Notes: generated by a model from the letters alone, not told the origin. A stretch of 64,000 nt of DNA from Collinsella sp. (GCA_031292915.1 JAUMSH010000011.1:13809-77808); one strand, 5' to 3'; positions 49,942 to 58,562 are shown, numbered from the stretch's first letter. Translations and numbers: made by a program.

Positions 49942-51353
49942 TATCCGATCGCTCCTTCCATCTCGAGCTTGATCAGGTTGTTCATCTCGACGGCGTACTC
50001 CAGCGGCAGCTCCTTGGAGACCGGGTTGGCAAAGCCGTTGACGATCATGGTACGGGCTTCTTCCTCCGAGATACCGCGGCTCATCAGGTAGAACACCTTA
50101 TCGTCGCCGATACGGCCGATGGTGGCCTCGTGGCCGATGTCGACATTCTTGGCGCGGATGTCCATGGCGGGAATAGTGTCGGAGCGGCTTTGGTCGTCGA
50201 GCATCAGCGACTGGCAGCTCACGGTTGCCTTGGAACCCTCTGCCTTGGGCGTGGCCACGATGGAGCTGCGGAAGGTCTGGATGCCGCCACTCTTGGAGAT
50301 GCCCTTGGTTTCGACGGTTGCCGAGGTCTCGGGCGCGTTGAGCACGACCTTGCAGCCGGTGTCGAGGTTCTGCCCGGCGCCGGCAAAGGTGATGCCGGTA
50401 AAGCTCGAGCGGGCGCGACGGCCGTTGAGCACGCTCATGGGGTAGAGGTAGCCCACGTGGCTGCCGAAGGAGCCGCTGATCCACTCGATGTCGCCGTCCT
50501 CGTCCACGCGCGCACGCTTGGTGTTGAGGTTGTACATGTTCTTGGACCAGTTCTCGATGGTCGAGTAGCGCAGGTGCGCACGCTTGCCCACAAAGAGCTC
50601 GACGGCGCCGGCGTGGAGGTTGGCCACGTTGTACTTGGGCGCAGAGCAACCCTCAATGAAGTGCAGGTCGGCATCGTCCTCGACGATGATGAGCGTGTGC
50701 TCAAACTGGCCGGCGCCCTTGGCGTTAAGGCGGAAGTAGCTCTGCAGCGGGAAGTCCAACTTGGTGCCCTTGGGTACGTAGACAAACGAGCCGCCCGACC
50801 ATACGGCTCCGTGCAGGGCCGCAAACTTGTGGTCGGTGGGCGGGATGAGCGTCATAAACTTCTCGTGGATGAGCGGCTCCCACTGCGGGTCGTGCAGGGC
50901 CTCCTCAATGCCGGAGTAGACGATGCCCATCTTGGATGCCGTGTCCTGCATGTTGTGGTAGACCAGCTCGGAGTCGTACTGCGCGCCGACGCCCGCCAGG
51001 TAGCTACGCTCAGCGTCGGGGATGCCCAAGCGCTCAAAGGTGTTCTTGATGTCGTCAGGCACCGACTCCCAGTCGTGCTTTTGGTCGGTGTTGGGCTTGA
51101 CGTAGGTGACGATGTTGTCCATGTCCAGGCCCTCGATGGAGGGGCCCCACGTCGGATCCGGGAAGCGGTTGAAGATCTCGAGGGACTTGAGGCGCAGGTC
51201 GAGCATCCACTGCGGCTCGTCCTTCTTGGCGCTAATCTCGCGCACGATGTCGGGCGTGATGCCGGCGTCGAGGCGCTCGAATCCCTCCTCGCCATAGGTG
51301 AAGTCGTAGAGGCTGCGGTCGATGTCCGCGACCTCGGTGCGGTTCTTGGTCAT
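49941..51353 (-). CDS. sufB: SufB scaffold protein
   Basis: 470 aa, the best conserved SUF component. Visible features: GIPDAERSYLAGVGAQYDSE, SGGSFVYVPKGTKLDFPLQ, IVEDDADLHFIEGCSAPKYN, and near the end the sulfur-acceptor/scaffold region DIGHEATIGRIGDDKVFYLMSRG (parts). It assembles nascent Fe-S clusters with SufC and SufD. 12 nt separate it from sufC. Confidence 0.96.
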   Translation of the reverse strand: MTKNRTEVADIDRSLYDFTYGEEGFERLDAGITPDIVREISAKKDEPQWMLDLRLKSLEIFNRFPDPTWGPSIEGLDMDNIVTYVKPNTDQKHDWESVPDDIKNTFERLGIPDAERSYLAGVGAQYDSELVYHNMQDTASKMGIVYSGIEEALHDPQWEPLIHEKFMTLIPPTDHKFAALHGAVWSGGSFVYVPKGTKLDFPLQSYFRLNAKGAGQFEHTLIIVEDDADLHFIEGCSAPKYNVANLHAGAVELFVGKRAHLRYSTIENWSKNMYNLNTKRARVDEDGDIEWISGSFGSHVGYLYPMSVLNGRRARSSFTGITFAGAGQNLDTGCKVVLNAPETSATVETKGISKSGGIQTFRSSIVATPKAEGSKATVSCQSLMLDDQSRSDTIPAMDIRAKNVDIGHEATIGRIGDDKVFYLMSRGISEEEARTMIVNGFANPVSKELPLEYAVEMNNLIKLEMEGAIG

Positions 51354-51365
51354 TGCGTCGCCCCT

Positions 51366-52166
51366 TTACGCCTGCTGCTCGGCAGCGGCGGCCTCGGCCT
51401 GGGCGCGCTGCTCGGCGGCCTCGCGCTCGAAGGTCTCAAAGCCGTTCTTGTCGATCCAGGGGATGAGCGAGGCGTCGTCCTCGCGCACGATGTGACCCTT
51501 GACCATAACGTGGACGCGGTCGACATCCAGGTGCTCCAGGATGCGCGTGTTGTGCGTGATGATGAGCATGGAGCCGTCGCAGCTCTTGCGGTAGGCGTCC
51601 ATGCCGTGGCTGACGGTGGACAGAGCGTCGACGTCCAGGCCCGAGTCGGTTTCGTCTAGGATGGCGAGCTTGGGCTGCAGCAGCAGAAGCTGGAGCATCT
51701 CGACCTTCTTTTTCTCGCCGCCCGAGAAGCCCACGCCCAGCTCACGGTTGAGGTAGGCGGTGTCCATGTTGAGCTCGGCCGCGAGCTCTTTGACGCGACG
51801 GCGGAACTCCTTGCCCTTCATCTCTAGGCCAGGGCGGCCGGCGATGCTGGCACGCAAAAAGCTCGACAGCGGCACGCCGGGGATCTCGACCGGTGCTTGG
51901 AAGCTCAGGAACAGGCCGGCGCGCGAGCGCTTGTCGGTGGTGAGCTCGGTGATGTCCTGGCCGTCAAAGACGATACGGCCGTCGTTGACCGTGTAGACGG
52001 GGTCGCCCATGACCAGGTGGCCGAGGGTGGACTTGCCGGCGCCGTTGGGTCCCATCAGCACGTGGGTCTCGCCGGCGGCGACGTTGAGGTTGACGTTGTG
52101 GAGGATGGTCTTCTCGTCCACGGAGGCGGTCAGACCTTCGATGGAAAGCAGCGGATTTGCGCTCAT
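51366..52166 (-). CDS. sufC: SufC ATPase of the SUF complex
   Basis: 266-aa ABC-type ATPase. ATG 52166 (MSANPLLSIEGL) follows GAGAGGGAC; the in-frame ATG at 52196 is less well placed. Walker A MGPNGAGKSTLG, SufC-type Q-loop LSFQAPVEIPGV, signature FSGGEKKKVEM, Walker B LAILDETDSGLDVDAL. The C-terminal 25 residues are Ala/Gln/Glu-rich, an addition not needed for function. First gene of the SUF operon, divergent from the regulator. Confidence 0.95.
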   Translation of the reverse strand: MSANPLLSIEGLTASVDEKTILHNVNLNVAAGETHVLMGPNGAGKSTLGHLVMGDPVYTVNDGRIVFDGQDITELTTDKRSRAGLFLSFQAPVEIPGVPLSSFLRASIAGRPGLEMKGKEFRRRVKELAAELNMDTAYLNRELGVGFSGGEKKKVEMLQLLLLQPKLAILDETDSGLDVDALSTVSHGMDAYRKSCDGSMLIITHNTRILEHLDVDRVHVMVKGHIVREDDASLIPWIDKNGFETFEREAAEQRAQAEAAAAEQQA

Positions 52167-52230
52167 GCTGTCCCTCTCTGTATATGGTGTACTCATAGGT
52201 GTACTAAACCCTAGGAATCTTCTCGGAATA

Positions 52231-52258
52231 AAGTTACTATGGGTTCGGCGTTAGTCAA
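52231..52258 (-). promoter_or_regulatory. Probable SUF operon promoter
   Basis: On the minus strand TTGACT (52258-52253), 16 nt, TAACTT (52236-52231). It drives sufCBDSU with a leader of about 60 nt. Confidence 0.5.
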
Positions 52259-52279
52259 GGGAAAACCCGACTAATCCAC

Positions 52280-52308
52280 TCGACTTTTTAGATGTGGGAC
52301 ATAATAAT
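52280..52308 (+). promoter_or_regulatory. Probable promoter of the Rrf2 regulator gene
   Basis: TCGACT (52280-52285) and TAATAAT (52302-52308), 16-nt spacer. The half-site TGTGGGACA overlaps the spacer just before the -10 element, where a repressor could act. Confidence 0.45.
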
Positions 52309-52338
52309 CAGGTTTGTTTGCCCCGCGTGCATAAGATT

Positions 52339-52368
52339 TGGGACAAACACTCCTTGTATTTTGTCCCA
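52339..52368. promoter_or_regulatory. Palindrome in the regulator leader, candidate operator or RNA hairpin
   Basis: TGGGACAAA (52339-52347) and TTTGTCCCA (52360-52368) are perfect 9-nt arms 12 nt apart, 20 nt before the regulator start codon. It shares long identity with the palindrome at 46911-46939. It could be an autoregulatory operator for the Rrf2 protein, a transcript hairpin, or a dispersed repeat. Confidence 0.55.
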
Positions 52369-52388
52369 GCAACGATGGGAGGGTAGGT

Positions 52389-52820
52389 ATGCTCATTTCT
52401 TCCAAGGGCCGCTATGCCCTCCGGCTGATGATCTATATCGCGGCGCTGGGCGACGCCGAGGGCAAGATTGCCCTGCGCGAGGTTGCCGACCGCGAGCATA
52501 TCTCGCAAAAGTATCTGGAACAGCTGGTCCGTCCGCTTATGAAGGCGGGCTTGCTTAAGAGCGTGCGCGGCAAGGGCGGCGGCTACATGATGGCCAAGGA
52601 TCCCTCCGAGGTACGTGCGGGTGACATCCTGCGCGCCGTCGAGGGCAGCACGGCTCCGGTGGCGTGCGATGGCATCGACAACAGCTGCACCCGCAGCGAT
52701 TTGTGCTCGACCGTCAAGTTCTGGCGCGGTTTGGACGACGTGATCGAAAAGTACGTCGACGGCGTGACGTTGGCCGACCTGGCCGCCGTCCCCGAGATCA
52801 ACTTTGACATTAAGCTGTAG
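52389..52820 (+). CDS. Rrf2-family regulator (IscR/SufR-like)
   Basis: 143 aa; ATG 52389 follows GGGAGGGTAGG. The winged helix is LISSKGRYALRLMIYIAALG through the recognition region HISQKYLEQLVRPLMKAGLLK and KGKGGGY. Three Cys (ACDGIDNSCTRSDLC, about 94-108) are placed to bind an Fe-S cluster as in IscR. It is divergent from sufC and most likely senses cluster supply and controls the SUF genes. MntA starts 8 nt after its stop. Confidence 0.9.
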   Translation: MLISSKGRYALRLMIYIAALGDAEGKIALREVADREHISQKYLEQLVRPLMKAGLLKSVRGKGGGYMMAKDPSEVRAGDILRAVEGSTAPVACDGIDNSCTRSDLCSTVKFWRGLDDVIEKYVDGVTLADLAAVPEINFDIKL

Positions 52821-52828
52821 GGCTGCAA

Positions 52829-53116
52829 ATGGCATCTCTCGACAAGGTGTACAAACAAATCGAAGTTTTTGCTCGGGAATGTGACGCCGAGAAGGTTGTG
52901 CTGTTTGGTTCTCGTGCTCGAGGCGACAACTTACCCAAGAGCGATATTGACATCGCCGTAGCAGGTTGTCGGGATTTCGGCCGTTTCTCATATTTGATCG
53001 AGGAGCGTCTTGATACTCTTTTAGATGTAGATGTCGTCAATCTCGACGAGTCCTTGTCGCAGCAATTGCTCGATGAAATTGCCAGGGATGGTGTGATTCT
53101 GTATGAAAAAATATGA
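52829..53116 (+). CDS. mntA: MNT-domain nucleotidyltransferase antitoxin (MntA-like)
   Basis: 95 aa. The signature GSx10DxD is exact: GSRARGDNLPKSDID at about 27-41. In type VII toxin-antitoxin systems MntA inactivates HepT by adding AMP to its Tyr. It starts 8 nt after the Rrf2 regulator and overlaps the hepT-like gene by 14 nt, so all three are likely on one transcript. Confidence 0.88.
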   Translation: MASLDKVYKQIEVFARECDAEKVVLFGSRARGDNLPKSDIDIAVAGCRDFGRFSYLIEERLDTLLDVDVVNLDESLSQQLLDEIARDGVILYEKI

Positions 53117-53522
53117 GAACTTTGCCAGTGCCTTGGCGAATCTTGAGGATGCGCCCAATCAGGATCTCAACAATGATTTTGTTCAGAGTGGATTGATTAA
53201 TAAGTTCAATCTTCAATTTGAACTGAGCTGGAAGCTCCTTAAGCGTCTGCTCGAGTATGAGGGCGCCACGCTTGCCGCGTCGGGGTCTCCTCGTGCCATC
53301 TTGAAGGAGTCGTACCGATTCTACGACTTTATTGATGAGGCGGCCTGGCTAGATATGCTCAGAGACCGCAATACGAACGTCCATATCTATGACAACAAGC
53401 TCGCTCAAGATTTGATTCAGCGCATCTTGAACGTCTATATTCCCGCTTTCTGTCAGTTGAGAGACGGGCTGACGAAACGTTACGGCGAGCTTCTGTTGGC
53501 GCCCGATGACCAGTTTGTCTAA
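53103..53522 (+). CDS. hepT: HEPN-domain toxin (HepT-like, HI0074 family)
   Basis: 139 aa, all-helical. The HEPN RNase motif Rx4HxY is exact: RNTNVHIY, with Arg at about 89, His 94 and Tyr 96, the Tyr being the AMPylation target in characterised pairs. The segment LQFELSWKLLKRLLEYEG is typical of the HI0074 nucleotidyltransferase-binding family. ATG 53103 overlaps mntA. The 128-nt gap after it holds an ACAACGGG-type stretch and no clear terminator. Confidence 0.87.
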   Translation: MKKYENFASALANLEDAPNQDLNNDFVQSGLINKFNLQFELSWKLLKRLLEYEGATLAASGSPRAILKESYRFYDFIDEAAWLDMLRDRNTNVHIYDNKLAQDLIQRILNVYIPAFCQLRDGLTKRYGELLLAPDDQFV

Positions 53523-53650
53523 TTCCTTAAGATTTCGCGGAGGGTTGTTGCCGTTTACCGAGGGGTTGTTGTGCAACAACGGGCGAGCTGCAATACTTAC
53601 TCTTATCTTTGCAAACTGCACTTTAACTATACCAATGCAGGGAGGATCTT

Positions 53651-55450
53651 ATGCAGCCCAAGCATTCTGCTATTGTCGCGGGCCTGACGCTGGCGCTTTC
53701 GTTTGGCGCCATTTCCGCGCCGGCACCCGCCGCTGCCGAGGAGCCCACGCCGGGCGTTGCCTCGGATGCCACCGATATCGATAAGGGTCTCTACACCCAG
53801 CAGTCCTTCTCGGGCGTGCTGAGGTCGGTCCAGGGCGTTTCGTTTGTCAACGTGACTCCCGAGATGAAGTACTTTACCAAGTACGAGAGCCATGGCAACT
53901 ACAACCAGGGCTTTTCGTACGGTGACGGCTATAACGCGCTGGGTTATTACCAGTTCGACCGTCGTTGGTCGCTCATTCCGTTTATGAAGCAGGCCTACAA
54001 CTACAACCCCGAAAAATACAGCATGCTCAAGGATGCGATTGATCGCGGCGGCGAAATTTCCAGCGCGAGCAATGCCATGTACGAGAACGGCCAGCTCACC
54101 GAGTTGGGCCGTATTGCGCAGGAGGCCTTCCAGGGCGCTTATAACACCGACCCTGCTGAGTTTTCGGCTCTGCAGGATGCCTATGCGTACAACTCGTACT
54201 ATGCGGTGACCGAGGCGTGGCTCAAGAGCGGCCTGGGTATTGATATTTCGGGTCGCGCCGATTGCGTCAAGGGCATGGTGTGGAGCATCACCAACATGTG
54301 CGGCACCGGTGGCTGCAGGGACTTTTTCCGCTGGGCGAATCTTTCCAACGATATGTCCGACCGCGAGTTTGTGACGGCGCTCTCCAATAGCGTGGTCAAC
54401 AATGTCGCCACTAAGTTTTCGAGTCAGCCCCAGTATCATGAGGGCTGGAAGAACCGCTACCGCAACGAGCTAAAGGACTGCTTGGTTTATATCGCTGAGG
54501 ACGAGGCTGCCGCTGCGACGCCCGTGCAGCCCGAGCCCACGCCGGCGCCCTCGCCGACGCCTGATTCGAATGACGGCTCGAGTGACGATGCCAACGATGA
54601 CAGGATGGATGCGCCCTCGACCGATGCTGACGGTAATGGCTCTGCTGGTGGCACTATCAACGACGGTTCCACCTCGAACGGCTCCGATTCGAACGGCTCT
54701 GCTGCGGGCGATTCGTCTTCAAGCTCTGCCGGCAATACGGGCAGCGCCGCCTCTGGTTCGACCGACGCTGGTTCCTCTGACTCTTCCACTGGCTCGAGCG
54801 ATTCTTCCGCCGATACTGGTTCTAGCAATGACTCTAACACTGGCGCCGCTTCTGATTCCGATGCTTCCAAGGACGACTCGAATAAGGCCCCGGACGCTCC
54901 CGTTGCTTCGCCGGACAAGAAGCCTTCTTTCTCCGTGCAGCTTGGTTCTACGTTGGGCTCTTCGCTGATGGCTGGCGTCAATAATGGCTCGACTCAGAAC
55001 AAGGACAACTCTGATCAGGCTTCCACGGAAAAGACCGAAGCCGCAAAGGGCGACTCCAAGGACAAGGCTTCCGAGAAGACCGAATCCGATAAGGGTTCTA
55101 GCTCTGAGGAGAAGGACGACAAATCCGCTCAGAAGAAGGACGAGAGCAAAACCGAGGGCGAAAAGAAAAAGACCGAGGACGAAAAGAAACAGTCCGAAGA
55201 CGACGACAAGAGCGGTGCTGACAACCAGAATCAGGAGCAAAATGACTCCAAAACGGTGACCACCACGACCACGACGACTACAGCTACCAAGTCCTCGGGC
55301 GGCAACATGCCCAAGACGGGCGATCTGATTGTGATGGCGAGCCTTGCCAGCGCGAGCTTGGCCACACTGGGCGCTACGTCTATCGTAAGTGGTAAGCATA
55401 AGCTCGATCAGCAGAAGAAGGCTTCTGGGGAGGACGGCTCGGAGGAGTAG
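53651..55450 (+). CDS. Secreted, sortase-anchored surface protein with lysozyme-like N-terminal domain
   Basis: 599 aa; ATG 53651 after GGAGG. Signal peptide at 1-29 (AIVAGLTLALSFGAISAPAPAAA). Residues about 65-285 form a globular domain (FTKYESHGNYNQGFSYGDGYN, ALGYYQFDRRWSL, ADCVKGMVWS, three Cys) of the sort often annotated as VgrG-related in Coriobacteriia, and resembling a lysozyme-like fold with an early Glu. A 270-residue Ser/Asp/Lys linker, a Thr run, and MPKTGD plus a hydrophobic helix and charged tail complete a sortase signal (Met in place of Leu). It probably remodels or decorates the wall. Confidence 0.8.
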   Translation: MQPKHSAIVAGLTLALSFGAISAPAPAAAEEPTPGVASDATDIDKGLYTQQSFSGVLRSVQGVSFVNVTPEMKYFTKYESHGNYNQGFSYGDGYNALGYYQFDRRWSLIPFMKQAYNYNPEKYSMLKDAIDRGGEISSASNAMYENGQLTELGRIAQEAFQGAYNTDPAEFSALQDAYAYNSYYAVTEAWLKSGLGIDISGRADCVKGMVWSITNMCGTGGCRDFFRWANLSNDMSDREFVTALSNSVVNNVATKFSSQPQYHEGWKNRYRNELKDCLVYIAEDEAAAATPVQPEPTPAPSPTPDSNDGSSDDANDDRMDAPSTDADGNGSAGGTINDGSTSNGSDSNGSAAGDSSSSSAGNTGSAASGSTDAGSSDSSTGSSDSSADTGSSNDSNTGAASDSDASKDDSNKAPDAPVASPDKKPSFSVQLGSTLGSSLMAGVNNGSTQNKDNSDQASTEKTEAAKGDSKDKASEKTESDKGSSSEEKDDKSAQKKDESKTEGEKKKTEDEKKQSEDDDKSGADNQNQEQNDSKTVTTTTTTTTATKSSGGNMPKTGDLIVMASLASASLATLGATSIVSGKHKLDQQKKASGEDGSEE

Positions 55451-55480
55451 CCTTTCAGATTGTTTTCAAAGCGTTTGAGA

Positions 55481-55515
55481 CGGGGTCCGGTGCAGCCGCA
55501 TCGGATCCCGTTTTT
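55481..55515 (+). terminator. Terminator after the surface protein gene
   Basis: CGGGGTCCGGTGC / GCATCGGATCCCG, 13-bp stem with two G-T pairs and a 4-nt loop, followed by five Ts. Confidence 0.85.
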
Positions 55516-55650
55516 GTTGCACAACGATTTGTTATGCCCCCCTCGGGGCGTCAGTTGCTACCGTTGCCCGAAACCTTTGCAAGTCGATATTGTTGCGCTC
55601 CGCCTGCTCGTTACAATGGGCATCGTGCTGCGTTAGAGGGAGAGTTTACG

Positions 55651-57447
55651 GTGTCTGAACAGGTGAATTGTGGTTTTATTCATGCGTTTGGTGCGCGGTT
55701 GCTCAATCATGCGGATAACGCAGCTCTACCGGTTGATGTACACGACTTTTCCGATGCAATCAATCGGTGTTTACTCATCGATAAAACCATGTTTATTGCC
55801 GACGTGCTGGACTGCGACGCATCCGTTGTGTTGTGCTGTCGACCCGAGGGTTTTGGCAAGAGTATGAACCTGTCGATGCTCAGGGCTTTTCTGGAGCGTC
55901 CAGCGGTCGGTCGCGCTGGTCAGACTTTGTTTGCCGATGCTCAGATTTGGGATGCGGACGGCGGGCGTTATCGGGATGAGTACGCTTGCTATCCGGTGAT
56001 ATCGCTGGACTTTTCTTGCGCTGCGAGGCGTGGCGCCGCTATTGCCGACGTTGTGCGCGATGCTCTTTCGGGCGAGTGCGCCCGCCTGCTGGCGCTTTTG
56101 GAGGCTCCGGATTTAGCACGAGATAAGGTGCGTCACATCGAACGCGTTGCGCGTGGCGTAGCGAGCGCGGACGAGGTTGACTCGGTGCTTGGTGTGCTCA
56201 TTGAGCTGCTGGAGATGGCCTGCGATGAGCAGGTTGTATTGCTCGTTGATGGGTACGACGCGGCGTGGTTGGGCCGTGCGAGCGCGAGTGGCGCTTCTGG
56301 CACCGATCCGGCAGGGCTATTCGATCGTGTGCTGTTCGAGGCCATTGCCGCTGCGCACGATTCGTTGCGGCTGACGTGTCTGATGGGGGAGCGTCCCGGT
56401 CCTGCCGAAGCGGCGCTTTCTTCGCGCAGTTGCTCGTATTGTCTGACGACGCCGCTTTCGACCTGGTGTGACCGTTGGTTCGGTTTTTCGGATGCCGAGG
56501 TCGAGGCTCTGTTGAATCATGCTGGACGCGAGGAATGCCTGGATGATGCGCGTGAATGGCTCGAGGGATATCGGTTTGGCAGGGCCTATTGCTCGAGTCC
56601 AGCGCGCGTGATCGGTTTTCTGGACCGAGGCTGCACGGCGCCCGTGCGTGCCGATCTGTATGGATATGCCGATTGCCTGAGTAGGGTAGTTGCCGGGTGG
56701 AATCTCGACCGCCTTTCGGTCTTGTTTGATTTGCTCGAGGCCCATGGATGCGTTGGGGTCCCGCTTTGTTTGGGCGCTGCGGGGCTAGAGGCCTCGCCTG
56801 ACGATGGCATGTGGACAGCGCTGTATCTGTCCGGTTTTCTCACGACGGATATGACTGAGGAGCCAGAGCATGGCAATCGCCTCCGTGCTTTGCGATTGCC
56901 CAATAACGAGCTTCGACAGGCCTTGCGTCTAGTGATTGTTGAGTGGTTTGAGTGCGCTGCCGAAGACATTCGAGACGTCGATGCGTTTCGCGACGGGCTG
57001 TGCCGTGGGAACGAGGATACCGTGAGGCGGGCGCTAAGCCGCATCCTGGGGGATGCGGGAATCGGTGAGACCGACCCAGATAAGCCGCTGCCATATCATC
57101 TGCTCTTGCAGGGGCTCTGCTTTGGCTTGCCGGGCTATGCCAATCCTGCTTCGAGGCGAAAGTGTGGCGCGGGTCGCTGGGACATCCAGGTTTTTCCTAC
57201 GGGCGCTGTGTTCGACGTAGCTGACACGATCGGCATGCTGGACGAGCGCCCGCTTATAACGATCAATATGATGTATGACCCCGATGTGGATGCGCTGGGG
57301 TTGGAATTGCTGGCCGTGCAGTCGCTACTCGACATAGAGCGCGATGGCATCGACGAAATCCGTGTACCGCGCCCCGGCGTGGGTCGCATGCGCTGGGGGT
57401 TCGGTTTTGATGGGCAGCATGTGGCTACGGTGTGCCAGCGGCTTTGA
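55651..57447 (+). CDS. Degenerate AAA-ATPase-like / PD-(D/E)XK-type protein
   Basis: 598 aa; GTG 55651 after AGAGGGAGAG. The layout is that of the AAA-ATPase_like (PF09820) plus DUF1703 nuclease-like proteins: Walker A RPEGFGKSMNLSML near 68-81, Walker B VVLLVDGYDAAW near 198-209, and a C-terminal region GRWDIQVFPTG. In active relatives these read RPRRFGKSL, DEYD and GR(A/S)D. Here the Walker B Glu is Gly and the nuclease motif is altered, so it may bind but not hydrolyse ATP. These proteins are frequent in gut anaerobes and their role is unsettled. Confidence 0.75.
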   Translation: MSEQVNCGFIHAFGARLLNHADNAALPVDVHDFSDAINRCLLIDKTMFIADVLDCDASVVLCCRPEGFGKSMNLSMLRAFLERPAVGRAGQTLFADAQIWDADGGRYRDEYACYPVISLDFSCAARRGAAIADVVRDALSGECARLLALLEAPDLARDKVRHIERVARGVASADEVDSVLGVLIELLEMACDEQVVLLVDGYDAAWLGRASASGASGTDPAGLFDRVLFEAIAAAHDSLRLTCLMGERPGPAEAALSSRSCSYCLTTPLSTWCDRWFGFSDAEVEALLNHAGREECLDDAREWLEGYRFGRAYCSSPARVIGFLDRGCTAPVRADLYGYADCLSRVVAGWNLDRLSVLFDLLEAHGCVGVPLCLGAAGLEASPDDGMWTALYLSGFLTTDMTEEPEHGNRLRALRLPNNELRQALRLVIVEWFECAAEDIRDVDAFRDGLCRGNEDTVRRALSRILGDAGIGETDPDKPLPYHLLLQGLCFGLPGYANPASRRKCGAGRWDIQVFPTGAVFDVADTIGMLDERPLITINMMYDPDVDALGLELLAVQSLLDIERDGIDEIRVPRPGVGRMRWGFGFDGQHVATVCQRL

Positions 57448-57471
57448 GCGCCGAGGTGTTTCCGGCTTCCG

Positions 57472-58491
57472 TTACTCGGTGTCCTTCATGGGCGGCATGG
57501 GCTTCCAGTCGGGGTCCTTGATGATCTTGCGGGCGTCCTTCATGCCACGGCGCAGCGCCGGAATACCGGTCTTAAAGCATTTGTCGACCGCAGCCAGGCG
57601 AATGAATTCCTTGCAGAAGGTCGCGGCATTGCCCAGGCGGAATAGCATGGGGTGGTAGTCACCGTAAATCTGCATGTAGCGGGCCAAAAAGCCGCGATTG
57701 CGCATGATGTAGTAGCGGTTGGTGTCGCTCGTGGAGTTGAGCTGGCGTTTGCCGGCGATATCCCAGTTAGAGACGGCGCGGGCGCGCTTGAGCACCACGT
57801 CGGCGACCACGACGGCGGGGAAGTGCTGGCTGGCAACGTAGCCATAGCAGGCATCGTCGCCGTAGATGAAAAAGCGCGCATCGGGCAGGCCGATCTTGTC
57901 GACTACGCGGCGCGAGAACAGGCCGCCTTCAAAGCACAACTGGTTCATGGCGCGGTAGCCCTCGGGGCCCAGGTCCCACTTAGCGATGGGGTTGGGGATG
58001 CCAAGCGAAAGGATAAGCTGGTATTGCCAAAAGAAGGCGCCACCGTCAAAGTCCAGGCGCGAACCCTGGATGACATCGTAGCGGTCGGTCCACTTGGCAA
58101 GACGCTCGATGCCTTCGGGAATGACGAGCACGTCGTCGTCCATCACCCAGAACCATTGAGCGCCCAGGTCGTAGGCGCATTTAGTGCCGGCGGAGAAGCC
58201 GCCCGCACCGCCGCCGTTTTCGAGCTGCGGGGCGTAGATGACACGGTCGGTGCCGCCCTGCGCGTCAGGCTGCTCGGTGTCGATGTCCCACAGGTTGGCC
58301 AGGCGCTCGTTGAATGCGGCGCACATGGCCTTGGTCTCGCGCGAATTCTCGTTATCGACAATAACGATGCGCCAGGGTGTTGCCGTGAGCTCGGTCATGG
58401 AGTCGAACAGGTTGGCAAGGAGTTCCTGGCGCTTGTACGTAACGACAACGATGGCGAGCTTATCGATGGGGGCGGGAAGGGTTGAAGGCAT
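57472..58491 (-). CDS. GT2 glycosyltransferase, GlfT2/galactofuranosyltransferase-like
   Basis: 339 aa; ATG 58491 (MPSTLPAPIDK) with AAAGGA upstream; the open frame continues to 58554. GT-A fold features: KLAIVVVTYKRQELLANLF, IVIVDNENS, WFWVMDDDVLVIPEG with the DDD metal site, and FFIYGDDACYG with the later acidic pair. This pattern matches GlfT-type transferases that use UDP-galactofuranose. It is probably part of surface polysaccharide synthesis with the genes to its right. Confidence 0.83.
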   Translation of the reverse strand: MPSTLPAPIDKLAIVVVTYKRQELLANLFDSMTELTATPWRIVIVDNENSRETKAMCAAFNERLANLWDIDTEQPDAQGGTDRVIYAPQLENGGGAGGFSAGTKCAYDLGAQWFWVMDDDVLVIPEGIERLAKWTDRYDVIQGSRLDFDGGAFFWQYQLILSLGIPNPIAKWDLGPEGYRAMNQLCFEGGLFSRRVVDKIGLPDARFFIYGDDACYGYVASQHFPAVVVADVVLKRARAVSNWDIAGKRQLNSTSDTNRYYIMRNRGFLARYMQIYGDYHPMLFRLGNAATFCKEFIRLAAVDKCFKTGIPALRRGMKDARKIIKDPDWKPMPPMKDTE

Positions 58492-58544
58492 GAACGAGAA
58501 TATCCTTTCGCGTGGGCAGTAAATCGGCCCTGCGGAATAAACAA

Positions 58545-58562
58545 CGTGTCCCATGGGACACG
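58545..58562. promoter_or_regulatory. Perfect 18-bp palindrome upstream of the glycosyltransferase
   Basis: CGTGTCCCA-TGGGACACG, no mismatch and no spacer, in the 237-nt divergent gap between 57472-58491 (minus) and 58729 (+). A dimeric repressor site is the simplest reading; it also contains the TGGGACA core found near the SUF genes. Confidence 0.55.
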
